A DNA stretch of 48,599 bases, from positions 1 through 48,599 of the forward strand of contig DASQOL010000141.1 of assembly GCA_035644475.1 (NCBI GenBank), read 5' to 3'. The number at the start of each line of letters is the position of its first letter. Within the stretch, counting starts at the first letter, position 1. This document shows positions 23,855 to 31,252 of this stretch, in pieces. Under the pieces are notes generated by a model that was not told the DNA's origin, ran no database searches, and saw only the letters and a list, made by a program, of their open reading frames with translations. Position numbers and translations under genes: made by a program. This DNA is from FEN-1219 sp035644475 (GTDB lineage: Bacteria; Pseudomonadota; Gammaproteobacteria; Steroidobacterales; Rariloculaceae).

Positions 23855-24535
23855 GTGATCGAGCTGTCGGCTGTGACCAAGCGCTACGCGCCGGCCGAAT
23901 CCGAGCGCGCGGCGCTCGACGGTATCGACTTGAGCGTGGAGCGGGGCGAGTTCGTGGCCGTCATGGGCCCCTCGGGCTGCGGCAAGACGACGCTGCTCAA
24001 CATCGTGGGTTTGATCGACGCCCCGACCACCGGGCGCTACCTGTTCGCGAATCAAGACCTCGCGGGGCGCTCGGAGAGCGAGCTCACGGAGCTCCGCAAG
24101 CGCAACATCGCATTCATCTTCCAAGCGTTCCAGCTGATTCCCGAGCTCAGCGTCTACGAGAATGTCGAGCTGCCGCTGCGCTATCAGTCCGCGCCGCGAG
24201 CTCGGCGGCGCACGGCGGTGCGCGAGGTGCTCGAGCTGGTGGGTCTCGACCTGCGCGCGAAGGACTACCCGGAGGCGCTGTCGGGCGGCGAGCAACAACG
24301 CGTGGCGATCGCCCGCGCGCTCGTCAACGATCCGCGAGTGATCCTCGCCGACGAGCCCACGGGCAACCTCGACCGCGGCAACGGGGCAACGGTGCTCGAC
24401 ATGCTCTGCACGCTGAACCGCGAGGGCGCGACCGTGATCGTGGTCACGCACTCGCCCGCGTGCGCCGAGCGCGCGGACCGCATCGTACATCTGCTCGACG
24501 GCCGGATCGTGGGCGCCGCACAAGCGAGGATCTGA
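23855..24535 (+). CDS. ABC transporter ATPase, MacB/LolD type
   Basis: A 226-residue ABC ATPase. Walker A GPSGCGKT is at residues 38-45, the Q-loop follows IAFIFQAFQLIPELSVYENVELPL, the signature is LSGGEQQRVAIARAL, Walker B VILADEPTGNLD, and the switch His is in VVTHS. NLD and the ENVELPL phrase are typical of MacB/LolD-type enzymes that work with FtsX-like permeases in mechanotransmission rather than membrane transport. The GTG at 23855 follows GGGAGG by 6 nt and starts right at the conserved IELSAVTKRY. The permease begins 3 bp after the stop. Confidence 0.95.
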   Translation: MIELSAVTKRYAPAESERAALDGIDLSVERGEFVAVMGPSGCGKTTLLNIVGLIDAPTTGRYLFANQDLAGRSESELTELRKRNIAFIFQAFQLIPELSVYENVELPLRYQSAPRARRRTAVREVLELVGLDLRAKDYPEALSGGEQQRVAIARALVNDPRVILADEPTGNLDRGNGATVLDMLCTLNREGATVIVVTHSPACAERADRIVHLLDGRIVGAAQARI

Positions 24536-24538
24536 CCG

Positions 24539-27223
24539 ATGCTAGGCCACTATCTCACGATCGCGCTGCGCAACCTCGGGCGCGCACCGTTCACCGCGGC
24601 GGTCAACGTCCTGACGCTCGCTCTCGGCCTCGTCGCGTTCGTCGGCGCGTATGCCGTGTCCGCGTACTGGGGCAGCAGCGAGCGAAGCTTCCCCAACGCC
24701 GGCCGCACCTACGTGATCACGGCCAGCCTCGCGCTGAAGGACGGCAGCATCGCGAGCGGCAAGATGCCGCAGACCACCGAGCTCTACGAGAAGTACCTGC
24801 GGATCGACTTCCCGGAGCTCGAAACCATCGCCCGCGCCAACGTGTGGAACCGCCAGTCCTCGGTGTCGGCCGAGGGCCGCATGAACCGGCTCGTCGCCGC
24901 GGCCGTCGACCCCGAATTCCTCGACATCTTCCCGCTGCCGTTCGTCGCGGGCGACCCGCGCACCGCCCTACGCTCGCCGGACGGCGTGCTGCTGACGGAA
25001 GCCGCGGCGGTGCGGCTGTTCGGCACCGCGGACGTGCTCGGCAAGACGGTAACGCTCGGCGGCAATCTCCTCGACGCCACGGTCACGGGCGTGATCGCCA
25101 AGATCCCCGAGCCGTCGCACATGGCCACCGGGCCGTCGGCGTCGATGCCGTTCGAGCTCATGGCGTCGTACGACCTCTACGACCGGCTGCGCCAGGTCAT
25201 CAATCGGCCGAGGCCGCAGGCCGGCGCCGCGCCGCCCGGTGCCACCCCAGCCGGCGGCACCGCGCAACAGGCGGGCGGCAGCGTACCCCAAGCCGGCGGT
25301 ACCCCTGCGGCGCCGGCGGCCGGCGCGCCACCGCAGCCTTCGGCCGATCCGGCGGCCGCTGCGCCGGACGCTGCGCCCCCGCCGCAGCGCGAGAACTGGC
25401 TCGGCGGCTACTGCTGCACGACCTACGTGATGTTGAAGCGCGACGGCTCGCTCACCGGCCGGGATCTCGAGCGGCGGCTCGCGGACTTCGCCCGCCGCCG
25501 CGTGCCGCCCGACCAGCTCGAGCTCGCGAACGTCGACATCGGCGCCGTGCCTGTCACCGGGCTCATGGTGGCCCAGCTCGACGGGCAGCTCCTGGGCAAG
25601 GCGGGCCGGTGGGTGTCGATCACGACGCTCCTGTTCGCGCTCGGCGCGCTCGTGCTGTTCGTGGCGTGCGTGAACTACGCGAACCTCGCGACGGCGCGCG
25701 CGGCGCGGCGCGCGCGCGAGATCGGCCTGCGGAAAGTCGTCGGCGCGCATCGCGGCCAGATCGTGGGTCAATACTTGCTCGAAGCGGCGCTGCTCACCGC
25801 GGCGGCGCTCGCCGTCGCCGTGGTCGCGGTCGAGCTCGTCGCACCGGTGGTGCGCAACGCGGTCGGCATCGACATGCGGCTCGCGCTGCTCGGCTCGCCG
25901 CGCTTCTGGGTGTTCATCGCGGCGCTGCTCGCGGGCGTGACGGTGCTCGGCGGCGCGTATCCGGCGTTCGTGCTGTCGCGCGTCCGGCCGATCGAGGCGC
26001 TGCGGCTCGGCCGTGTGCGGATCGGCCCGCGCTTCGCCTCGACGATCCTCGTGGGCGCGCAGTTCGCGGCCGCGAGCTTTCTCCTCATCGCCGTGCTCGT
26101 GATGTATCTGCAGAACGCCGAGCTCGAGCGCACGGCGTTGGGCGCCACGCGCGACCAGCACCTCGTCGTCAACAACTTCACGCCCGTAACCGGCGTGTCG
26201 GGCGACGTGCTGATCGCGGAGCTCGAGCGGCTGCCGGGAGCGAAGAGCGTCACGGCGATGGGTTCGGCGCCGTGGAGCGACAACGTGAACCTCGAGCTGT
26301 TGTCGCGCACGCCCGAAGCCGCCGCGGGCTTCAAGACGGCGTTCCAGAACGCCGTCGCGTACGACTTCTTCGCGACGCTCGACATTCCGCTGATCGCGGG
26401 CCGCGTCTTCGACCGCGACCACAACGACATGCCGCCGCAGGACTCACCGCAAGGCTCGAATAGCGCACCGCGGCCGACCGTGAACATCGTGATCGACCGC
26501 GTGCTCGCGGCACAGCTCAACTTCGCCTCGCCGCAGGAGGCCGTCGACCAGATCGTCTACGTGCCCGCGGCCCTGGGTGACCAGGCGGCAGCGATGCGCG
26601 TGATCGGCGTGGTCGAGAGCCGGCCGTTGTTCCTGCGCGGCTTCGGCGCGACGTCGAACATGTATCGGCTCCAACCGGGCGGCGGCATGCAGAACATGAT
26701 CGTGCGCTTCGCACCCGCGGACGTGGCGGCCGGCGTCGCGGCCGCCGAGGCGGCCTGGCGGCGCCTCGCCACGCAAGCGCCGTTCACGCGCCGCTTCATG
26801 GACGAAATGTTCGACCAGAGCTACGAGCAATTCGCGCGCGTGAATCAGGTGTCCGCGGGGCTCGCGCTGTTCGCGTTCGTGATCTCGGTGATCGGCTTGT
26901 TCGGCATGGCGATCCAGGTGGCGAGCCGCCGCACGCACGAGATCGGCGTCCGCAAGTCGATGGGCGCGCGCAAGCGGCAGATCGTCGCGATGCTGATCAA
27001 GGACTTCTCGAAGCCCGTCGTCATCGCCAACGTGCTCGCGTGGCCGCTCGGGTACTTTGCGGGCCAGGCATACCTCAGCGTGTTCATCCAGCGAATGCCG
27101 TGGACGCCGCTGCCGTTTCTCGCGAGCCTCGCCGTGGTGGTCCTGATCGCGTGGGCCGCCGTCGGCAGCCAAGCGCTGCGCGCGTCGCGCGCGAATCCCG
27201 CGACCGTGCTGCGGCTCGAGTGA
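24539..27223 (+). CDS. FtsX/MacB-type ABC transporter permease (double domain)
   Basis: An 894-residue permease with eight membrane segments. Each half has a MacB-like periplasmic domain (residues about 45-345 and 525-775) and an FtsX core, recognisable by ATARAARRAREIGLRKVVGAHR near 395 and QVASRRTHEIGVRKSMGARKRQIV near 805. It would pair with the ATPase just upstream. Unusual is a low-complexity Pro/Ala/Gly/Gln stretch at about residues 223-283 inside the first periplasmic domain, absent from typical family members. Substrate unknown; lipoproteins, peptides and macrolides are handled by relatives. The next gene starts 8 bp on. Confidence 0.93.
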   Translation: MLGHYLTIALRNLGRAPFTAAVNVLTLALGLVAFVGAYAVSAYWGSSERSFPNAGRTYVITASLALKDGSIASGKMPQTTELYEKYLRIDFPELETIARANVWNRQSSVSAEGRMNRLVAAAVDPEFLDIFPLPFVAGDPRTALRSPDGVLLTEAAAVRLFGTADVLGKTVTLGGNLLDATVTGVIAKIPEPSHMATGPSASMPFELMASYDLYDRLRQVINRPRPQAGAAPPGATPAGGTAQQAGGSVPQAGGTPAAPAAGAPPQPSADPAAAAPDAAPPPQRENWLGGYCCTTYVMLKRDGSLTGRDLERRLADFARRRVPPDQLELANVDIGAVPVTGLMVAQLDGQLLGKAGRWVSITTLLFALGALVLFVACVNYANLATARAARRAREIGLRKVVGAHRGQIVGQYLLEAALLTAAALAVAVVAVELVAPVVRNAVGIDMRLALLGSPRFWVFIAALLAGVTVLGGAYPAFVLSRVRPIEALRLGRVRIGPRFASTILVGAQFAAASFLLIAVLVMYLQNAELERTALGATRDQHLVVNNFTPVTGVSGDVLIAELERLPGAKSVTAMGSAPWSDNVNLELLSRTPEAAAGFKTAFQNAVAYDFFATLDIPLIAGRVFDRDHNDMPPQDSPQGSNSAPRPTVNIVIDRVLAAQLNFASPQEAVDQIVYVPAALGDQAAAMRVIGVVESRPLFLRGFGATSNMYRLQPGGGMQNMIVRFAPADVAAGVAAAEAAWRRLATQAPFTRRFMDEMFDQSYEQFARVNQVSAGLALFAFVISVIGLFGMAIQVASRRTHEIGVRKSMGARKRQIVAMLIKDFSKPVVIANVLAWPLGYFAGQAYLSVFIQRMPWTPLPFLASLAVVVLIAWAAVGSQALRASRANPATVLRLE

Positions 27224-27231
27224 GGCGCGAC

Positions 27232-28167
27232 GTGCCGATCAAGGAAAAGTTGAGGACGCTCGGCCGCCGCCGTGACGTGCGCTACGCGCTCACGTTGCCC
27301 GAGCGCGCGGTTCGGTCGGTGTCGGCGCTGAGTGCGGGCATGGTGCGCGAGATCGCCCACGTGGCGCTGCCGATCGGGGTGCGCCGCGGCCGGCTCTATC
27401 GCAACCTCGTCGACGTCACGCTGCGCTTTCTCATCGAGGAAGTGGGCGAGGTCCCGGCGTCGGTACCCTCCGAGCGCGCGGTCGAGAACTTCCTGCTGCG
27501 GCGCACGGCCGGCAACGGCATCGAGCTCATGGGCCTGCTCGCGTTTCGAGCGTCGCCCGTGTGGGTGCTCGCGGCGCTCGCCGACCTCTGCGGCTTGGGC
27601 CGGCAGCTCCTGCCCGAGATCGCCGCGGCGCTGCGCGAGGAAGGTCTGCTGCGCTCCGACGAGTCGTTCGCCACGATGGACCAGCTGCTGCGCGGCCTCG
27701 AGGGCAGCGCCGCCCAGCTCGCGAGCACGGTCAACACGCCGCCGCTCGACGTCGCCGGCCTGCGCGAAGAGTGGACCAAGCTCGCGGCGGAAGTGCGGCA
27801 GCTGCCCGCGCCGAAGCTGCCGTCGCGCGAGGGCGTAGTCGGGGTTTGGCGCGAGCTGCGCGACGAGGCCGCCGCGCAGCAGCGCTCGGTCTTCGAGATG
27901 TCGTCGTTGCTCGCGATCTCGGCGGTGAGCGAGCTGCCGGAGCGCGTGCGCGTGCTGTCGAAGTCGGCGGCTCTGGCGCTCGGGCGCAGCGGCACGGTGC
28001 TGTCGGAGGGCCTGCTCGACCACTACCGGCAGTCGCTGCAGGAGATTCGCCGCGTGGGCTTCTTGAGCTACGGCGCCCGGCAGCTCGCGCCCTACGCGCG
28101 GGCCGCGCTCGCCGCGTTCGCGCCGTCGCGCGCCACGCTCACGGCGAGATGGCTCGACCGGCTATGA
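27232..28167 (+). CDS. Hypothetical protein, co-transcribed with ABC exporter
   Basis: A 311-residue, mainly helical protein that I do not recognise. It has no signal peptide; a moderately hydrophobic helix lies near residues 102-118 (GIELMGLLAFRASPVWVLAALADL region) and the rest is amphipathic, rich in Arg and Leu. The GTG at 27232 is chosen because GAGG lies 6 nt upstream, overlapping the permease stop; an in-frame GTG at 27220 is possible. Its place between the ABC permease and a DUF4389 membrane protein suggests a membrane-associated accessory role, which is only an inference. Confidence 0.7.
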   Translation: MPIKEKLRTLGRRRDVRYALTLPERAVRSVSALSAGMVREIAHVALPIGVRRGRLYRNLVDVTLRFLIEEVGEVPASVPSERAVENFLLRRTAGNGIELMGLLAFRASPVWVLAALADLCGLGRQLLPEIAAALREEGLLRSDESFATMDQLLRGLEGSAAQLASTVNTPPLDVAGLREEWTKLAAEVRQLPAPKLPSREGVVGVWRELRDEAAAQQRSVFEMSSLLAISAVSELPERVRVLSKSAALALGRSGTVLSEGLLDHYRQSLQEIRRVGFLSYGARQLAPYARAALAAFAPSRATLTARWLDRL

Positions 28168-28210
28168 GGGTTAACATCGGCGTTCGGAACAGGTCAAAGC
28201 AGGAGCCAAC

Positions 28211-28546
28211 ATGGTAGACGAACCCCCGCGCGACTACGCTCAACAGCCCCCGACGGGTGGCCGTGCGTTCGAGGAGCACGTGAAATCGCGCTCCACGTGG
28301 CTGCGGCTCGTGTTCATGATCATCATGTGGGTGCTCTACGAGGTCACGCGCTTGGTGACGGCCGTGGTCGTAATTTTGCAATTCCTGCACGTGCTGTTCA
28401 CGGGCGAGACCAACCCGCGTCTCAAGAACTTCGGCCAGTCTCTCGCGGCCTACACGCACCAGATGGTGAGCTACCTCACCTTCAACACCGAGGTGCGGCC
28501 GTTCCCCTTCGATGCCGAGTGGCCCACGGCAGCGACGCGCGACTGA
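28211..28546 (+). CDS. DUF4389 family membrane protein
   Basis: A 111-residue protein with one long hydrophobic region (residues 30-65, LRLVFMIIMWVLYEVTRLVTAVVVILQFLHVLFTG in outline) that could form two helices, followed by NPRLKNFGQSLAAYTHQMVSYLTFNTEVRPFPF, the conserved end of DUF4389. AGGAG is 5 nt before the ATG. Function of the family is unknown. Its last 76 bp overlap, on the opposite strand, the 3' end of the DUF1697 gene. Confidence 0.88.
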   Translation: MVDEPPRDYAQQPPTGGRAFEEHVKSRSTWLRLVFMIIMWVLYEVTRLVTAVVVILQFLHVLFTGETNPRLKNFGQSLAAYTHQMVSYLTFNTEVRPFPFDAEWPTAATRD

Positions 28547-29118
28547 GCCGGAGCGGCGGCCTTCGCGCCGCCGGCGTCGAGGGCCTCGCCGGCCTCGATG
28601 AGCTTGCGGACCGTGTTCCAGTTGCGCGCGGTGCCGGCGAGCCCGAGCTCGGCCTCGATGAAGGCGTTCGTGAGCTTCGAGCGACCCGCGCCGTTCGGAT
28701 AGTAGAGATAGAGCTCCGGGCCGCGGATCTCGATGATCTCCGGGCCTCGATGCGCCTCGAGCAACGCCGCCTGGGCCTTCTTGTCGGGCACGCCCGCGAG
28801 AAACATCACGTGGAGCTTGCCCGGGTCTTGGCGCTCGGAGAGCGCGGGGCCGCGCTCGACGAGCATGGTGAGCTCCGGCAACGTGCGAAGCAGAATCTCG
28901 ATCTTGAGGTCGAAGCGCCGCTCGATCTCCTGCACCAGGCGCTTCGCGAGCCGCGCGCGGTCCTTCAGGTTGCTGCGAAACAGCACGTTGCCGCTATTGA
29001 GCAGAGTGCGGACGTCGCGGAGCCCGACGGACTCGTAGAGGTCCTTGAGCCCGTCCATCCTGATCTGGTTGTTACCGCCTACGTTGACGCCGCGCAGCAT
29101 CGAAACGAATACGCTCAT
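28471..29118 (-). CDS. DUF1697 family protein
   Basis: A 215-residue cytoplasmic protein. MSVFVSMLRGVNVGGNNQIRM, LLNSGNVLFRS and GAGRSKLTNAFIEAELG-TARNWNTVRKL are the three conserved blocks of DUF1697, whose function is not known. The conserved domain ends near residue 172; a 40-residue Ala/Ser/Lys-rich tail then runs antisense into the DUF4389 gene. The ATG lies 3 bp after the stop of the acyl-CoA-dehydrogenase-fold gene, so the two form an operon. Confidence 0.9.
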   Translation of the reverse strand: MSVFVSMLRGVNVGGNNQIRMDGLKDLYESVGLRDVRTLLNSGNVLFRSNLKDRARLAKRLVQEIERRFDLKIEILLRTLPELTMLVERGPALSERQDPGKLHVMFLAGVPDKKAQAALLEAHRGPEIIEIRGPELYLYYPNGAGRSKLTNAFIEAELGLAGTARNWNTVRKLIEAGEALDAGGAKAAAPAQSRVAAVGHSASKGNGRTSVLKVR

Positions 29119-29121
29119 GCG

Positions 29122-30270
29122 CTAGCGCTTCGGCGCGTCGACGAGCTCGAGGAATCGCCAGGTCTGACCCTCGGCGAGGCCCGCGAGCTCGCGGCCGACC
29201 TGCCTGAACACCGGCGGCGAGCAGACGACGTGCTGCGTGCCCGCATTCATGTCGCGGAACAGCCGTTGAATCGTGCCCGCGCGCAGCCCCATCGTGCCCG
29301 CGGACCTGTACACGAAGGCGGCGACTTCCTGGCAGGCCCACTGGATGTGCCCCATCGCGAGGCGGATCAGCGTGTGCTGGCGAACCGAAAGCTTGTCGCC
29401 GCGCGCGATGGTGTCGCGCACGTCGGCCCACGTCTCGTAGACGAGCGCGCGCGCCGAGCGGTACGTCCCTTCCGCCTGCGCGAAACCTTCCTGGAAGCTC
29501 TCGCTCGAGGCCTGCGTGCCCGCGCGGCCGCCGCGCGCCTGCAAGCTGGCCGCGAGCTCGTCGAGCAAGCGCCGGCCGATGCCGCACGCCCAGCCCGAAT
29601 GGCACATGCCCGCGAAGCCGACGATGCCGATCGTGTAGAGCGAGCCGCCGCGTTTCGGCGTCTCGGTGAGCGCGAAGTGCGTGTACGACTCGGGCACGAA
29701 CGCACCGTCGATCTTGTAGTCGATGCTGCCGGTGGCGCGCAGCCCGAGCACGTCCCAGTTGTCGATCAGCGTCGCGTTCTTGACCGGCAGCACGAAGATC
29801 CGCGCCTCGCCGGTACCCTGGATGACGCCGAGCGTATGGATGTGCGTACCGTGCTTGATGCCGGACGCGAAGCTCCACGCGCCGGTCAACCTGAAGCCGC
29901 CGCTCTCGGGCACCGCGGTGCCGGGCCGTGTGCCCTGGCCCGCGATCACGGGCAGCCGGTCGCCGCCGAAGAGCTCTCGGACGGCCTCGTCGCCGAGATA
30001 CGCGGCGCCGGTGCCGATCGCGAGCGCCGCGGCCATGAGCACCCAGCCCGCCGACGGGTCGCCGTAGGCCACGTTCTCGATGACTTGGAGCGCGCTCACG
30101 GGATCGAGCTCGGCCCCGCCCCGCACGGACTTCGGCGTCCACATCCCGAAGAGCCCCTCGCGATGCAGCGCATCGACCACCGTGTCATGAAGACGTCCCT
30201 GCTTGTCGCCGTAGTCGGCGTGCTCCTTGGCGAGCGCCGCCACCCGCTTCGCCCGTTGCGGCAGATCCAT
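29122..30270 (-). CDS. Acyl-CoA dehydrogenase-fold flavin monooxygenase (HsaA-like)
   Basis: A 382-residue protein of the acyl-CoA dehydrogenase fold, but of the group that acts as flavin-dependent oxygenases (HsaA, HpaB-related, DszC). Typical phrases are GLFGMWTPKSVRGGAELDP, GDPSAGWVLMAAA, GFRLTGAWSFASGIKHGTH, WDVLGLRATGS and the C-terminal QRLFRDMNAGTQHVV. The catalytic Glu of true dehydrogenases is not evident, supporting a monooxygenase role using reduced flavin from a partner reductase. GGGGA is 7 nt before the ATG at 30268-30270. Substrate cannot be read. Confidence 0.85.
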   Translation of the reverse strand: MDLPQRAKRVAALAKEHADYGDKQGRLHDTVVDALHREGLFGMWTPKSVRGGAELDPVSALQVIENVAYGDPSAGWVLMAAALAIGTGAAYLGDEAVRELFGGDRLPVIAGQGTRPGTAVPESGGFRLTGAWSFASGIKHGTHIHTLGVIQGTGEARIFVLPVKNATLIDNWDVLGLRATGSIDYKIDGAFVPESYTHFALTETPKRGGSLYTIGIVGFAGMCHSGWACGIGRRLLDELAASLQARGGRAGTQASSESFQEGFAQAEGTYRSARALVYETWADVRDTIARGDKLSVRQHTLIRLAMGHIQWACQEVAAFVYRSAGTMGLRAGTIQRLFRDMNAGTQHVVCSPPVFRQVGRELAGLAEGQTWRFLELVDAPKR

Positions 30271-30304
30271 CGTCGTTCCCCTGGGAGAGCACCAATTAGT
30301 ACGA

Positions 30305-30329
30305 GACTGCACGCTAAATGGGCGCAGTC
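30305..30329. promoter_or_regulatory. Inverted repeat upstream of the monooxygenase
   Basis: GACTGC (30305-30310) and GCAGTC (30324-30329) flank a 13-bp AT-rich centre, 35 bp upstream of the start codon. The nearby GTTAATTAAC (30341-30350) is also a perfect palindrome. Possible repressor sites; no adjacent regulator gene exists. Confidence 0.35.
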
Positions 30330-30374
30330 CCGAACGGCAAGTTAATTAACGGTTATCCCGTCTCGACGGAAAGG

Positions 30375-30735
30375 TTAGACGAGGAAGTCGTCCGCCGCCA
30401 ACGACGTTGAGGTTACGCCCTGCAAAAGTAATGAGTCGCCGCCGCCGAAGTCGAGCAGGGCGCCCCCTACGGTATCGCTCAAGTGCGCCTGGACGTCGGC
30501 GAACGTGTCGAAGCCGATGAGCTGGCGCAGGTCAATCACGTCGTCGGTGCCGGCGCCCGCCAGGAAGTCGCTCACCACGTCAGCGCCGTCGCCCTGCGCG
30601 AAGACGATCAGATCGTCGCCAGGACCTGTGAGGATGCTGTCGCCCCCCGTCCCGCCGATCAGCGTGTCGTCACCATAGCCGCCCCGCGCTCTGCGCGGCC
30701 GCGGTCGAGCGATCATTGGTGTTGCTACCAGACAT
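30375..30735 (-). pseudogene. Mini-RTX calcium-binding protein, single-base frameshift
   Basis: Downstream frame: three RTX nonapeptides (GGYGDDTLI, GGTGGDSIL, TGPGDDLIV) then a serralysin-type C-terminal module ending in DDFLV, the usual type I secretion signal. It has no own ribosome site. An ATG at 30733-30735 with GGGGGGAG 5 nt upstream opens a frame that stops after 21 codons. Removing one G from the G4 run (30682-30685) joins them exactly as QSAGGYGDDTLIGG. The restored protein would be only about 118 residues, far shorter than usual RTX proteins. Sequencing error or true frameshift cannot be separated here. No type I secretion genes are adjacent. Confidence 0.75.
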
Positions 30736-30840
30736 ACGAACTCCCCCCGAGAAGTCCCGTCGATCGGATTGCAGGCCGTTGTGTGCGGCGCGTTCTTAGT
30801 TGGTTCTCGACTCAGCCTAACAGCGGCCGCCGAGCGGCAG

Positions 30841-30856
30841 TGTCAGGTCGCTGACA
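30841..30856. promoter_or_regulatory. Perfect inverted repeat TGTCAG-N4-CTGACA
   Basis: Six-base arms separated by GTCG, about 105 bp upstream of the mini-RTX start codon. It has the size and symmetry of an operator for a dimeric regulator; the regulator is unknown. Confidence 0.4.
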
Positions 30857-31078
30857 GTTCTACTTTGAAGATCGCGACGGTCGTGAGATTGGCCAGAAAT
30901 TCATGAACTTTCAAGCGCGGCGAAATGCGTAGATCGAAGGTGGGACGCGGCCTTTTGTTATTGGTAAATCCCAAAGTCATTTCTGTCGCCCACGCCGAGA
31001 TTCTCGTCTTGACTCTCCGCGGAGCCACATCCCACGTTCCTCCGCGCGCCTTTGACGCGGAGCCCGCGCGCGGGTGGA

Positions 31079-31193
31079 GTCGTGTCTTACTTTGGCCGTT
31101 GGCCTCATCGCAGGCGGCGGCCACACCTCGAAGGGCCTTCCCGAGACACGCCGGAAGACCCTTCCCTGGTGCGCGGCCAAAGTGAGACACGAC
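31079..31193. repeat. REPIN-like element: 19-bp inverted repeats plus inner hairpin
   Basis: GTCGTGTCTTACTTTGGCC (31079-31097) and GGCCAAAGTGAGACACGAC (31175-31193) are inverted copies with one mismatch, 77 bp apart. Inside, AAGGGCCTTCC (31131-31141) and GGAAGACCCTT (31153-31163) form another near-perfect inverted pair. The layout, two short inverted palindrome units around a 100-bp body, is that of a REPIN mobilised in trans by a REP-associated transposase. It lies directly upstream of ygiQ. Confidence 0.65.
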
Positions 31194-31252
31194 CGCGGGT
31201 GGTATCCTATTGTTTTAGCAGGATCCCACGCTCGGCCTCGAGCCCTCCGCCA

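Larger units (their letters stand above)
30736..31252. other. Spacer between mini-RTX gene and ygiQ
   Basis: 517 bp without a supported gene. It contains the perfect inverted repeat TGTCAG-GTCG-CTGACA at 30841-30856, an AT-rich stretch at 30950-30985, and the REPIN-like element at 31079-31193. TATCCTATTG at 31203-31212 could be the ygiQ -10 region. Confidence 0.5.
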
